From: an uncultured Lachnoanaerobaculum sp.
GTDB lineage: Bacteria > Bacillota > Clostridia > Lachnospirales > Lachnospiraceae
NCBI GenBank assembly: GCA_946999385.1
Contig: CAMQCZ010000019.1
Location: 1-32,998, forward strand
Direction of reading: 5' to 3'
DNA: 32,998 nucleotides
The position numbers were made by a program, and so were the translations under genes. Below the pieces are notes generated by a model. That model was not told the DNA's origin, made no database searches, and saw only the letters and a program-made list of their open reading frames with translations. This document shows, piece by piece, positions 16,253 through 25,700 of the stretch. Positions within the stretch are counted from its first letter, which is position 1. Every line of letters begins with the position of its first letter.

Positions 16253-17024
16253 ATTGGAAAAATTTGAGGGTCCATTAGATTTATTATTACATTTGATAGA
16301 AAAACAAAAGATTGATATTTATGATATACCTATTTCTGATATAGCAAATCAATATTTAATTTATATGGAGAATATAAATAAAAATAATTTAGATTTATGT
16401 TCTGAGTTTTTAGTAATGGCGGCTACTTTATTAGAGATAAAAGCAAAATTATTATTACCTAAAGAAATAGATGAAGAAAGCGAAGAAGCTTTGGATCCAA
16501 GGCAGGAATTGACTGAAAGACTTTTAGAATATAAGAAATTTAAGGAATTAGCATCTGAATTAAAAAAATTAGAAATAAAATCCGAAAAATATTTATATAG
16601 AGCCGGAAATATTCCGAAGGAAATTTTAAAATATAAAGAACCTATAAATATAGAAGCTTTATTTAAAAATATAGACTTGAATTTATTGAATAAAATTTAT
16701 ATTGATTTATTAAAAAAAGAAGAAGAGAGAATAGATAAACAAAGGGCAAATTTTAAAACTATAAAAAGAGAAAAAATTAGTTTGGAAAAAAAATTAAATT
16801 CAATATTACATTATATAAATATTAATAAAAAATTTTATTTTAATAATCTTTTGGAAGAAAGGCAATCAAAGCCTGAAATTGTGGTAACATTTTTGGCAAT
16901 ATTAGAGCTTATAAAAGCCGGTAAAATAGCTTTAAAGCAGGAAAAAACTTTTTCTAATATAGAGCTGGAAGTATTAGATGGAAAATGTGAAGATTTTGAT
17001 ATTAAACATTTGGAGGATTTATAA
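16236..17024 (+). CDS. scpA: Segregation and condensation protein A (kleisin)
   Basis: 262 residues. The N-terminus carries the kleisin signature FEGPLDLLLHLIEKQKIDIY, then DIANQYLIYM and AATLLEIKAKLLLP (about 61-75). A charged central region follows, and the C-terminal winged helix ends with VVTFLAILELIKAGKIALKQ. It bridges the two SMC heads in the SMC-ScpAB complex that compacts and resolves chromosome origins. The start overlaps the end of the metallophosphoesterase by 17 nt with GGAGAG (16219-16224) upstream. The stop overlaps the scpB start by one base. Length and motifs are ordinary for the family. Confidence 0.96.
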   Translation: MSISYKLEKFEGPLDLLLHLIEKQKIDIYDIPISDIANQYLIYMENINKNNLDLCSEFLVMAATLLEIKAKLLLPKEIDEESEEALDPRQELTERLLEYKKFKELASELKKLEIKSEKYLYRAGNIPKEILKYKEPINIEALFKNIDLNLLNKIYIDLLKKEEERIDKQRANFKTIKREKISLEKKLNSILHYININKKFYFNNLLEERQSKPEIVVTFLAILELIKAGKIALKQEKTFSNIELEVLDGKCEDFDIKHLEDL

Positions 17025-17626
17025 TGGATTTGGATAAGGCTGAATTATCACCTATCAAAGAATATGAATTGGCTATAGAGGCTATGCTTTTTACTGTAGG
17101 TAAATCTCTTGAATTAAGGCAAATATGCTTAGCTTTAGATATAAATGAAAAAAAGGCTTTGCAGGCTTTGCAGAATTTGGAACAAAGATATGAAAAAGAT
17201 AGTGCCTTAAAGCTTATTAGATTGGAAAATAGTTATCAATTATGTACTAAAGAAAAGTTTTTTGATATTTTAGTAAGACTTATAAAGATACCTAAAAAGC
17301 CTATATTAACAGATGCAATTTTAGAAACCTTAGCAATAGTAGCATATAAGCAACCTATTACAAAACTTGAAATTGAAAAAATAAGAGCTGTATCAAGTGA
17401 TTATTCAATTAATAAATTAATTGAATATGGTTTAATTTATGAGCTTGCAAGATTGGATGCTCCGGGACGTCCGGCTTTATTTGCTACTACTGAAGAGTTT
17501 TTAAGACATTTTGCTCTTGACAGTAAAAATTCTTTGCCTGGTGTAGATGAAGCTTTGAAAGAAAAAATAGAAAAGGAAGTTGAAGAGGAGATAAATATTA
17601 AATTCAAGGAGGAAAAAAGTGAGTAA
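17024..17626 (+). CDS. scpB: Segregation and condensation protein B
   Basis: 200 residues, two winged-helix domains: AIEAMLFTVGKSLELRQI (about 18-36) opens the first, and LETLAIVAYKQPITKLEIEK with IRAVSSDYSINKLIEYGLI the second. DAPGRPALFATTEEFLRHF is the conserved end, followed by an acidic tail. It binds ScpA and regulates SMC ATPase cycling. GGAGG (17012-17016) lies 7 nt before the ATG, which shares a base with the scpA stop. The 3' end overlaps dut by 8 nt. Confidence 0.96.
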   Translation: MDLDKAELSPIKEYELAIEAMLFTVGKSLELRQICLALDINEKKALQALQNLEQRYEKDSALKLIRLENSYQLCTKEKFFDILVRLIKIPKKPILTDAILETLAIVAYKQPITKLEIEKIRAVSSDYSINKLIEYGLIYELARLDAPGRPALFATTEEFLRHFALDSKNSLPGVDEALKEKIEKEVEEEINIKFKEEKSE

Positions 17627-18059
17627 TTTAAAAATCAAAATAAAATATTTTTCTAAAAATATAGAAAAGTTGCGTTTTATTGAGGGAAAAAGTGATTGGA
17701 TAGATTTAAGAGCGGCACAGGATATTGAATTAAAAAAAGGTGAGTTTGCTTTGATTCCATTAGGAGTTGCTATGCAATTACCTGAGGGATATGAGGCACA
17801 TGTGGTACCAAGAAGCTCTACATTTAAAAATTTTGGGATTATACAGACAAATTCTATGGGAGTTATAGATGAAACCTATTGTGGAGATAATGATGAATGG
17901 AAAATGCCTGTATATGCTATAAGGGATACAAAAATAATGCTTAATGATAGAATTTGTCAATTCAGAATAATGAAGCATCAAGAAGAATTTGATTTTATAG
18001 AAAGTGATAAATTATCAGAAATAAATAGGGGTGGCTTTGGAAGTACAGGTAAAAATTAA
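17619..18059 (+). CDS. dut: dUTP diphosphatase
   Basis: 146 residues with all five trimeric dUTPase motifs: DLRAA (29-33), PRSS (64-67), GVIDETY with the catalytic D84 (81-87), DRICQFRI (110-117) and the C-terminal arm RGGFGSTGK (137-145). A short insert CGDNDEW follows motif 3, a form also seen in phage and many Firmicute enzymes. It converts dUTP to dUMP and pyrophosphate, preventing uracil incorporation and supplying dTMP synthesis. The start is GTG with a perfect AAGGAGG (17606-17612) 6 nt upstream, inside the end of scpB. The frame of the following lipoprotein gene begins inside its last codons. Confidence 0.95.
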   Translation: MSNLKIKIKYFSKNIEKLRFIEGKSDWIDLRAAQDIELKKGEFALIPLGVAMQLPEGYEAHVVPRSSTFKNFGIIQTNSMGVIDETYCGDNDEWKMPVYAIRDTKIMLNDRICQFRIMKHQEEFDFIESDKLSEINRGGFGSTGKN

Positions 18060-18861
18060 ATTTAAAAAAATAAAATATATATTTTTATTGTTAGTTATAA
18101 CAGCATTTTTTACAGGCTGTGGACGTTACAGCTTTAAACAAAATAAATTGATTAATATGGCTATAAAAGACATGGATAATCAGGAATATGAAATAGCTAT
18201 ACAAAAATTTGAAGAGGCTTTATTATTAAATACAAAAAATATTGATTTGAAAGAAAAAATTTTATTAAATAAATCTTTATGTGAGCTTAAAATTAATCAG
18301 TATGATAAGGCTTTAGAAAGTTTGAAAAATATGGATGAGCAAGCTGATGATAGGGTTAAGGCTTTGAGACTTATTTTATTATCAAGGCAGGCAAAGGATA
18401 TGGACAAGGCGTATAAGCTTTTGCTTGATTTGTCTAAAAATAATACATATTCTAAATTTTATAAAGTGGCTGTAGATGAATTTTTGAGTTCTATGATGCT
18501 GATTAAATATAAGAATAATTCAATAAAGAATTTTGATTTGGCAAGTATTAAAGAATTGAATGAAAAAGAATATTTAAAAGAAAAAACAGTTAATAATACA
18601 AATAATATGGCTATATTTGAATTTCTTGAAGAAAATTATGATAAGGCTTTAGAATATTTAGAAGAGGCAAGAGAGCTTTCTTTAAAAAGCAATAATAAAA
18701 ATTTATACAAGGATATTTTATTTAATATGGCTATTTGTTATGAATATAAATTAGAGCCTAAGGAGGCTATTAAGTTATTTGAAGAATATTTAGATAAATA
18801 TGGAGAAAACGATACTATTATACATGAAATAAAATTTTTGAAATCAAGATTAAAGGAATAA
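18037..18861 (+). CDS. TPR-repeat lipoprotein
   Basis: About 274 residues. A basic N-terminus, a hydrophobic stretch YIFLLLVITAFF and the lipobox FTGC mark a type II signal peptide, so the mature protein should be lipid-anchored to the outer face of the membrane. The body holds tetratricopeptide-like pairs of helices, for example MDNQEYEIAIQKFEEALLLN, NQYDKALESLKNM, EENYDKALEYLEEARELS and EPKEAIKLFEEYLDKYGEND. It has no catalytic motif; TPR lipoproteins usually scaffold envelope complexes. Start uncertain: TTG 18037 has GGGG 5 nt upstream, while GTG 18031 overlaps that G-run. Either way the start lies within dut, so it is translationally coupled. I do not recognise a more specific name. Confidence 0.82.
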   Translation: MEVQVKIKFKKIKYIFLLLVITAFFTGCGRYSFKQNKLINMAIKDMDNQEYEIAIQKFEEALLLNTKNIDLKEKILLNKSLCELKINQYDKALESLKNMDEQADDRVKALRLILLSRQAKDMDKAYKLLLDLSKNNTYSKFYKVAVDEFLSSMMLIKYKNNSIKNFDLASIKELNEKEYLKEKTVNNTNNMAIFEFLEENYDKALEYLEEARELSLKSNNKNLYKDILFNMAICYEYKLEPKEAIKLFEEYLDKYGENDTIIHEIKFLKSRLKE

Positions 18862-18874
18862 GAGGAGTAATATA

Positions 18875-20131
18875 TTGCAATTATATGATACAACTAAAAA
18901 AAAGCAAAAGCTTGTATTAATATCAATTTGCTTAAATAATGAAAGTGAAATTGTGAATTCTCTTAATGAGTTGGAAGAATTGATAAATATTCTAAATTAT
19001 GAACAGGCGGCAAGATTAATACAAAATAGAGATAGGGCTGATAATAGTACTTATTTTGGTAAAGGTAAATTGGAAGAGCTAAGATGCTTGATAGAAGAAA
19101 CAAATGCACAAGGAATAGTTTGTGATGATGAGCTTACAAAAGTACAAATAAGAAATCTTGAAAGTATTTTAAATGTTAATATTTTGGATAGGACTATGAT
19201 TATTCTTGATATATTTGCAAAAAGAGCAAGCACCAGTGAGGGGAAAATTCAAGTTGAATTAGCTATGCTTAAATATAATGCAACAAGATTGATAGGCTCA
19301 AGAACATATTTATCAAGGCTTGGTGGTGGGATAGGCTCAAAGGGGCTTGGAGAAAAAAAGCTTGAATTGGATAGAAGACTTATACATGAGAGAATATCGA
19401 GCTTAAAGGAAGAATTAAAGCAGGTTAAAAGGCATAGAGAAAATACAAGAAAATCAAGATTAGCTAAAAATAAATTTAATATAGCTATAGTAGGTTATAC
19501 TAATGCAGGTAAATCAAGCTTGTTAAATTTGTTGACAAATTCAGATATTTTGGCGAAGGATAAGTTATTTGCGACACTGGATCCGACTACCAGAAAATTT
19601 ATTTTAGATAATGGGCAAGAAGTCTTAATAACCGATACGGTAGGATTTATAAGAAAATTACCTACAGATATTATAGAAGCATTCAGAGCAACATTGGAAG
19701 AAGCAAAATATGCCGACTTGATTTTACATGTTGTTGATAGTGCCAATAATGATATGGAAAATCATATGCTTGTAGTTTATGATACATTAAAAAAATTAAA
19801 TATTTTGAATAAGGATATATTAACTATTTATAATAAGATTGATAAAATTGATGAGCTTGAGAAAAAAGAATTTCCTAGAGATTTTCATGCGGTGGATAAT
19901 ATAAAAATATCTGTAAAAACCGGCTTTGGAATAGAAAAATTAAAAGAAAAAATTGCAACAATTATTAGAAATCGTAAAATATACTTTGAAAAGCTTTATT
20001 CATATCTTGATTTATCTAAGTTACAGGATATAAGAAAATATGGAGAGCTGATTAGTGAAGAATATACTACACAGGGAGTTGAGATTAAAGCTTATATACC
20101 CTGTGAATTATATAAAAAAGTAACAGAATAA
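18875..20131 (+). CDS. hflX: Ribosome-associated GTPase HflX
   Basis: 418 residues. The N-terminal HflX domain has STYFGKGKLEEL (58-69) and the conserved ILDRTMIILDIFAKRASTSE. Next is the Gly-rich linker GGGIGSKGLGEKKLELDRR (150-168), then the G domain with G1 GYTNAGKS (207-214), the G2 threonines of LDPTTR, G3 DTVGF (254-258) and G4 NKID (320-323). Family role: it binds the 50S subunit, splits stalled or hibernating 70S ribosomes, and in some species influences antibiotic tolerance. The start is TTG, with GAGGAG (18862-18867) upstream, 13 nt after the lipoprotein stop. A short C-terminal domain follows the G domain, as is usual. Confidence 0.95.
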   Translation: MQLYDTTKKKQKLVLISICLNNESEIVNSLNELEELINILNYEQAARLIQNRDRADNSTYFGKGKLEELRCLIEETNAQGIVCDDELTKVQIRNLESILNVNILDRTMIILDIFAKRASTSEGKIQVELAMLKYNATRLIGSRTYLSRLGGGIGSKGLGEKKLELDRRLIHERISSLKEELKQVKRHRENTRKSRLAKNKFNIAIVGYTNAGKSSLLNLLTNSDILAKDKLFATLDPTTRKFILDNGQEVLITDTVGFIRKLPTDIIEAFRATLEEAKYADLILHVVDSANNDMENHMLVVYDTLKKLNILNKDILTIYNKIDKIDELEKKEFPRDFHAVDNIKISVKTGFGIEKLKEKIATIIRNRKIYFEKLYSYLDLSKLQDIRKYGELISEEYTTQGVEIKAYIPCELYKKVTE

Positions 20132-20142
20132 GGAGAAAAGAA

Positions 20143-20649
20143 ATGAAACATTTTTTAGATTTAATTTATACTATATGCTTTTTGCTTAGTGCTTTAATAT
20201 TTGTAGGTAAGGCTAAGATTTTTACAAAGGCATCGGAAAAATGGTGGAAGGTTCTTATACCTGTATATTCATCATATATTTTTGCTAAAATAACAAAGGC
20301 TGTTAATTTATTTATAATATCTATAGTTGTATATATTATATATATTATTGGACTTGTGGCTATTACAGTCAATAGTATAATTAGAGTGTCAGGAAATTAT
20401 AAACAATTTAATAATTTTATTATTCTTATAATTATTTGGGCAACTCTATTTTTAATAATTTTGATGGTATTAAATTATTTACAGGCATATAAATTAGCAA
20501 AGGCTTTTGGAAAAGGGCATCTATATGCTATAGCATATTTTTTATTGCCTTGTATAACTATTTTAATTTTAGCTTTTGGAAATTATGAATATCAATATAA
20601 TAATATTGAGTTTGAAGAAAATAATTTTAATGAAAATATAAATGAATAG
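20143..20649 (+). CDS. Small polytopic membrane protein, DUF5684-like
   Basis: 168 residues with about four hydrophobic segments: near 5-22, 60-80, 95-115 and 128-146. A motif of the type WWKVLIPVYSSYIFAKI after the first segment, and later LAKAFGKGHLYAIAYFLLPCITILILAFGN, match the DUF5684 family, some members of which are mis-annotated as signal peptidase I. No Ser/Lys dyad is present, so peptidase activity is not supported. The tail after 148 is Asn/Glu-rich and cytoplasmic-looking. AAGGAGAAAAG lies 7 nt before the ATG, and the gene begins 11 nt after hflX and ends 14 nt before the DAHP synthase, so it is inside the same unit. Function unknown. Confidence 0.75.
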   Translation: MKHFLDLIYTICFLLSALIFVGKAKIFTKASEKWWKVLIPVYSSYIFAKITKAVNLFIISIVVYIIYIIGLVAITVNSIIRVSGNYKQFNNFIILIIIWATLFLIILMVLNYLQAYKLAKAFGKGHLYAIAYFLLPCITILILAFGNYEYQYNNIEFEENNFNENINE

Positions 20650-20663
20650 ATTGGACAAAAATT

Positions 20664-21692
20664 ATGGGCTTGAATTTTTTACAGGGTTTACCTACTCCTG
20701 AGGAAATAAAAGATAGATTTCCTTTGAGTAATGTTTTAAAAGAAAGAAAAAAAATATTTGATAAAGAAATTTTTGATATATTTACCGGTAGAAGCAATAA
20801 ATTTTTAACTATTATAGGTCCTTGCTCGGCAGATAATGAGGAAGCTGTATTGGAATATTCCTTAAAATTAGCTAAAGTGCAAGAAAAAGTAAAGGATAAG
20901 CTTTTAATTGTTCCTAGAGTTTATACAGGTAAACCAAGGACTAATGGAGATGGATATAAGGGACTTGTTCATCAGCCTGATCCTGAAGCTAAGCCGAATA
21001 TGCACGATGGAATTATAGCTATAAGAAGGATGCATTTAAGAGTTATACAAGAAAGTGGATTTTTTACAGCTGATGAAATGCTTTACGTTGACAATCTTAC
21101 TTATCTTGATGATTTGCTAAGTTATATAGCTGTAGGAGCCAGATCAGTTGAAAATCAAGAGCATAGACTTACTGCAAGTGCCTGTGATGTACCTGTAGGA
21201 ATGAAAAATCCTACATCAGGAGATTTTTCAGTTATGTTAAATGCTATTTATTCAGCCAGACAAAAGCATCAATTTATACATAGAGGAATGGAAGTTATAA
21301 GTGATGGTAATCTTTTAAGCCATGCTATTTTACGTGGTGCTGTGGATCAATATGGTACGAATATTCCAAATTATCATTATGAAGATATAAATAGAGTTAT
21401 AGACTTATATAAAGAAAGAAATGTATCAAATCCTGCTATTATAGTTGATGCAAATCATGCAAATTCAAATAAGAAATATAAGGAACAGACAAGGATAGTA
21501 AAAGAGGTTATTCATTCAAGAAATCATTCTGATGAGATTCATAAATATTTAAAGGGTGTTATGATTGAAAGCTACTTGGTTGAAGGAACACAGAAAATAT
21601 CCGAGCATTGTTATGGCAAGTCTATTACAGATCCTTGCTTAGGCTTTGAAGATAGTGAGAGCTTGCTTTTAGAAATGGCAGAATTGCTTTAA
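20664..21692 (+). CDS. aroF: 3-deoxy-7-phosphoheptulonate synthase (DAHP synthase, type I alpha)
   Basis: 342 residues. The metal ligands are all present: C54 (IIGPCSAD), H265 (DANHANSN), E302 (MIESYLVEG) and D323 (ITDPCLGF). The phosphoenolpyruvate/erythrose-4-phosphate binding motifs RVYTGKPRTNGDGYKG (85-100), ENQEHR (163-168) and MKNPTSGD (180-187) are conserved. It condenses PEP with erythrose 4-phosphate to open the shikimate pathway. The sequence resembles the AroF/AroG/AroH type rather than the short Bacillus AroA type, and such enzymes are usually feedback-inhibited by one aromatic amino acid; which one cannot be told here, so the symbol is approximate. Only a weak TTGGAC-like site precedes the ATG. 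No other aromatic biosynthesis gene is nearby. Confidence 0.95.
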   Translation: MGLNFLQGLPTPEEIKDRFPLSNVLKERKKIFDKEIFDIFTGRSNKFLTIIGPCSADNEEAVLEYSLKLAKVQEKVKDKLLIVPRVYTGKPRTNGDGYKGLVHQPDPEAKPNMHDGIIAIRRMHLRVIQESGFFTADEMLYVDNLTYLDDLLSYIAVGARSVENQEHRLTASACDVPVGMKNPTSGDFSVMLNAIYSARQKHQFIHRGMEVISDGNLLSHAILRGAVDQYGTNIPNYHYEDINRVIDLYKERNVSNPAIIVDANHANSNKKYKEQTRIVKEVIHSRNHSDEIHKYLKGVMIESYLVEGTQKISEHCYGKSITDPCLGFEDSESLLLEMAELL

Positions 21693-21764
21693 AATAAAAT
21701 TTTAATATATAAAATTATCTTATATATTCTATGATATAATTTCTAAAAAGCAAATAGCTATTAC

Positions 21765-21793
21765 TTGTTTTTTTATACTTAATAGTGTATACT
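21765..21793 (+). promoter_or_regulatory. Promoter of the T-box/DUF1275/ileS unit
   Basis: TTGTTT (21765-21770), 17 nt, TATACT (21788-21793). Transcription would begin near 21800, matching the 5' base of the T-box stem I (GTGAATAAGAAAAAG). A further TATAAT with upstream TG lies at 21732-21740 and might be a second promoter. Bases 21693-21764 otherwise hold only AT-rich sequence. Confidence 0.7.
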
Positions 21794-21799
21794 ACTAGC

Positions 21800-22022
21800 G
21801 TGAATAAGAAAAAGACTAGGACAAAGACAGTAGGGTTAAGATGAATCAATAGAGAGTTCGGGATGGTGGAAGCCGAATGAGGATATTAATCTGAATATCA
21901 CTTTCGAGTTGCTTACCGAAAAATATTAGGCTAAGACGTATTTCCTACGTTATAAGGAAGGCATATGAAGTATGTAAATAGGTGGTAAACGATACGCTCG
22001 TCCTGTTTGGAGGGCGTTTTTT
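21800..22022 (+). promoter_or_regulatory. T-box leader, isoleucine specifier
   Basis: The leader has the T-box landmarks in order: a GTGAATAAGAAAAAG-type base of stem I, the AGAGAG...GGTGGAAGCCGA apical region (21851-21876), and the specifier-loop region CTGAATATCACTTTCGAG (21891-21908) with ATC (21897-21899) in the specifier position. The T-box core AATAGGTGGTAAACG (21977-21991) follows, and then the terminator/antiterminator. UGGU in the core can pair with ACCA at the 3' end of uncharged tRNA with discriminator A, as tRNA-Ile has. Known mechanism: uncharged tRNA stabilises the antiterminator and lets transcription continue. The gene directly downstream is a DUF1275 protein and only then ileS. 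Confidence 0.9.
21994..22022 (+). terminator. Conditional terminator of the T-box leader
   Basis: Nine base pairs with one bulged G: ACGCTC-G-TCC (21994-22003) against GGAGGGCGT (22009-22017), loop TGTTT, then TTTTTT. CGTCC in the left arm is the partner of the T-box core in the alternative antiterminator. Confidence 0.88.
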
Positions 22023-22038
22023 AAGTTAAGGAATATCT

Positions 22039-22707
22039 ATGGAAGTAAGAGTACAGACAGCAGAAACTATTTTTTTTATGATATTAATTACTATATCCGG
22101 TGGACTACAGGATGCTTATTCATATTTTATAAGATCAAAGGTATTTGCAAATGGTCAAACAGGTAATATAGTATTATTAAGTGTGAGCCTGGCAAGAGGT
22201 GATATAAAGTCTATAATAAAATATATTATTCCTATTATAGCTTTTATGCTTGGCATATTTATCGTAGAGCAAATAAAAATACATTTATCTAATTTACAAA
22301 AAATACACTATCACCAAATTATATTATTAATTGAAATATTTATTTTATTTATAGTAGGCTTGTTGCCTATTTCAGATAAACTAAATCCTCTGGCAAATGC
22401 TCTCAGTTCATTTGTATGTGCTTTGCAGGTACAAAGCTTTAGAAAAGTTATGGGGGATATATATGCAAGTACGATGTGTATAGGTAATATGAGAGTAGCT
22501 ATGGAAAGTCTTAGTAGATATGCAGTATTTAGAGATATGAGCAATTTTAGAAAAGGTATTAAATATATTTTTATAATATTTATATTTATGATAGGTGCAT
22601 TATTAGGAGGAGTTTTAGCTCCAATTTTAGAAATAAGGATGATATGGATTTCGTGTTTTCTTTTATCAGTAGCTTTTATCCTTATATATATGAAAGAAAG
22701 AGTATAG
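22039..22707 (+). CDS. DUF1275 (YoaK-type) membrane protein
   Basis: 222 residues and about six hydrophobic segments. The N-terminal signature GGLQDAYSYFIRSKVFANGQTGNIVLL is the classic DUF1275 opening, where a conserved Asp/Tyr and the NGQTGN turn are found. The middle LSSFVCALQVQSFRKVMG and CIGNMRVAMESL are also typical. The family's biochemical function is not established; members look like small integral membrane transporters. AAGGAA (22027-22032) lies a few bases before the ATG. It is the first gene after the T-box, and ileS starts 15 nt after its stop, so its expression should rise when tRNA-Ile is uncharged. That suggests, without proving, a link with isoleucine or branched-chain amino acid supply. 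Confidence 0.88.
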   Translation: MEVRVQTAETIFFMILITISGGLQDAYSYFIRSKVFANGQTGNIVLLSVSLARGDIKSIIKYIIPIIAFMLGIFIVEQIKIHLSNLQKIHYHQIILLIEIFILFIVGLLPISDKLNPLANALSSFVCALQVQSFRKVMGDIYASTMCIGNMRVAMESLSRYAVFRDMSNFRKGIKYIFIIFIFMIGALLGGVLAPILEIRMIWISCFLLSVAFILIYMKERV

Positions 22708-22722
22708 AAAGGGAAGAAAAAT

Positions 22723-25700
22723 ATGTATAAAAAAGTATCTACAGATTTAAATTTTGTAGAAAGAGAAAAGGAAGTTGAAAAATTTTGGAGAGATAATGAA
22801 ATTTTCAAAAAAAGTATTGAGGATAGAAAAGATGCCGCAACTTATATGTTTTATGACGGCCCTCCAACTGCAAATGGTAAGCCACATATAGGGCATGTAT
22901 TAACACGTGTTATTAAAGATATGATTCCCAGATATAGGACTATGAAAGGATATAAGGTTCCAAGAAAAGCCGGTTGGGATACTCATGGTCTGCCTGTGGA
23001 ACTTGAGGTTGAAAAATTATTAGGAATAGATGGTAAGGAACAGATAGAAGCTTATGGTCTTGATGCCTTTATAACAAAGTGTAAGGAAAGTGTTTGGAAA
23101 TATAAGGGTATGTGGGAAGAATTTTCAGATGTAGTTGGATTTTGGGCTGATATGGAAAATCCTTATGTAACATATCATAATAATTTTATTGAGTCGGAAT
23201 GGTGGGCTTTGAAAAAAATATGGGAAAGAAATTTGTTATATAAGGGCTTCAAGATAGTACCTTATTGTCCACGATGCGGTACACCTTTATCAAGTCATGA
23301 GGTGGCACAAGGATATAAGGATGTGAAGGAACGTTCTGCTATTGTTCGCTTTAAAATAAAAGGTGAAGAGGCATACTTTTTAGCTTGGACAACTACACCT
23401 TGGACTTTACCAAGTAATGTGGCACTTTGTGTAAATCCTAATGAATTATATGTAAAAGTTAAGCATCAAAATTATATATATATTATGGCAAAGGCACTTT
23501 GTGAAACTATTTTAAAAGAAGATTATGAAATAATAGATGAATTTTTAGGTAAGACTTTAGAATATAAAGAATATGAACCTTTATTTAATTTTGTACATCC
23601 TGATAAAAAGGCTTGGTTTGTAACCTGTGATACTTATGTAACATTAACTGACGGTACAGGTATAGTTCATATTGCACCGGCATTTGGTGAGGACGATTCA
23701 AGAGTAGGAAGAAATTATGATTTACCATTTGTTCAATTAGTTGATTCAAAAGGTCAAATGACTAAGGAAACGGATTGGGAGGGTATATTTGTAAAAAAAG
23801 CTGATCCATTAGTTCTCGAAGCATTGGAAAAGGATGGGAAACTATTTGATGCCCCTAATTTTGAACATAGTTATCCTCATTGTTGGCGTTGTAATACTCC
23901 ACTTATATATTATGCCAGAGAGTCTTGGTATATAAAGATGAGTGAAGTTAAAGATGATATGATTAGAAATAATAATACAATTAATTGGATACCTGAAAGC
24001 ATAGGAAAGGGTCGTTTTGGAGATTGGCTGGAAAATTTGCAGGACTGGGCAATATCAAGAAATAGATATTGGGGAACTCCTTTAAATATTTGGGAATGTG
24101 AATGTGGTCATATGACAAGCATAGGCAGTATTGAAGAATTAAAAGAAAAATCTGACAATTGTCCTGATAATATTGAGTTACATAGACCATATATTGATGA
24201 GGTTACTATAAAATGTGAAAAATGCTCTAAAAAAATGAAAAGGGTACCTGAAGTTATTGATTGCTGGTTTGATTCAGGAGCTATGCCATTTGCTCAACAT
24301 CATTATCCATTTGAAAATCAGGATTTATTTGAAAAACAATTTCCGGCTGATTTTATTTCAGAGGCTGTAGATCAAACAAGAGGTTGGTTTTATTCTTTAC
24401 TTGCTATATCAACATTGATTTTCAATAAGGCACCATATAAAAATGTAATTGTTTTAGGACATGTACAGGATGAAAATGGACAAAAGATGTCTAAATCAAA
24501 AGGAAATGCAGTTGATCCTATGCAAGCCTTAAAAGAATATGGTGCAGATGCAATACGTTGGTATTTTTATATAAACTCAGCACCATGGTTACCTAATCGC
24601 TTCCATTCTAAGGTTGTTATAGAAGGTCAAAGAAAGTTTATGGGTACTTTATGGAATACTTATGCCTTTTATATACTTTATGCAAATATTGATAAATTTG
24701 ACCCTACAAAATATAAATTAGAGTATGATAAATTAAGCATTATGGATAAGTGGTTATTATCTAAATTAAATACTTTAATAAAAGAAGTTGATAGCGACTT
24801 GGAAAATTATAGAATTACGGAAGCTGCAAGAAAGCTTCAGGATTTTACAGACGACTTATCAAACTGGTATGTTCGTCGTTGTCGTGAAAGATATTGGGCA
24901 AAGGGTATGGAACAGGATAAAATAAATGCTTATATGAGCTTATATACTACTTTACTTACTTTATCAAAGCTTGCAGCCCCATTTATACCATTTATGACAG
25001 AAGAGATTTATCAGAATATAGTCAGAAGTGTAGATAAAAGTGCAAAGGAAAGCATACATTTATGTTCATATCCTATTTATGATGAAAGACTTGTTGATAA
25101 AGAGCTTGAAAGCAGTATGGATGAAGTCCTGGATGTTGTTGTTTTGGGAAGAGCAGCCAGAAATACTGCAAATATAAAAAATAGACAAGCTATAGCTAAT
25201 ATGTATATAAAATCAGATAAATTGTTGGATGATTTATATGTACAAATAATAAAAGAAGAATTAAATGTAAAGAATGTTGAATTTAGAGAGGATGTTGAAG
25301 AATTTGTTTCTTATTCTTTTAAACCGCAATTAAAGACAGTAGGACCAAAGTATGGTAAACTATTAACGAAAATAAAAGAAAGCCTAACAAATATTGATGG
25401 TAAAAAAGCTATGGAAGAGCTGAAAAATAATGGTCAATTAAAATTTGAATTTGATGGGCAGGAAGTTATTTTAACTAAGGATGATTTATTAATAGAAACA
25501 GTAAAAAGTGATAATTATATTAGTGAATCTGATAATAAGATTAGTGTTGTGTTGGATATAAGGCTTACTGAAGCTTTAATAGAAGAAGGATTTTTAAGAG
25601 AGCTTATATCTAAAATTCAAACTATGAGAAAGGAAGCCGGATTTGAAGTTGTAGATCATATAGAATTATATTTAAAGGACAATAAAAGACTCATAGATAT

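Noticed and set aside
21698..21716. Seven-base hairpin AATTTTA/TAAAATT after the DAHP synthase, as a possible terminator
   Set aside because: The stem is made only of A-T pairs and there is no T tract after it; such hairpins are expected by chance in this base composition.
21891..21900. TAT or TCA as alternative T-box specifier codons (Tyr, Ser)
   Set aside because: They are out of the usual position in the specifier loop by one or two bases, and the downstream synthetase is for isoleucine, matching ATC.
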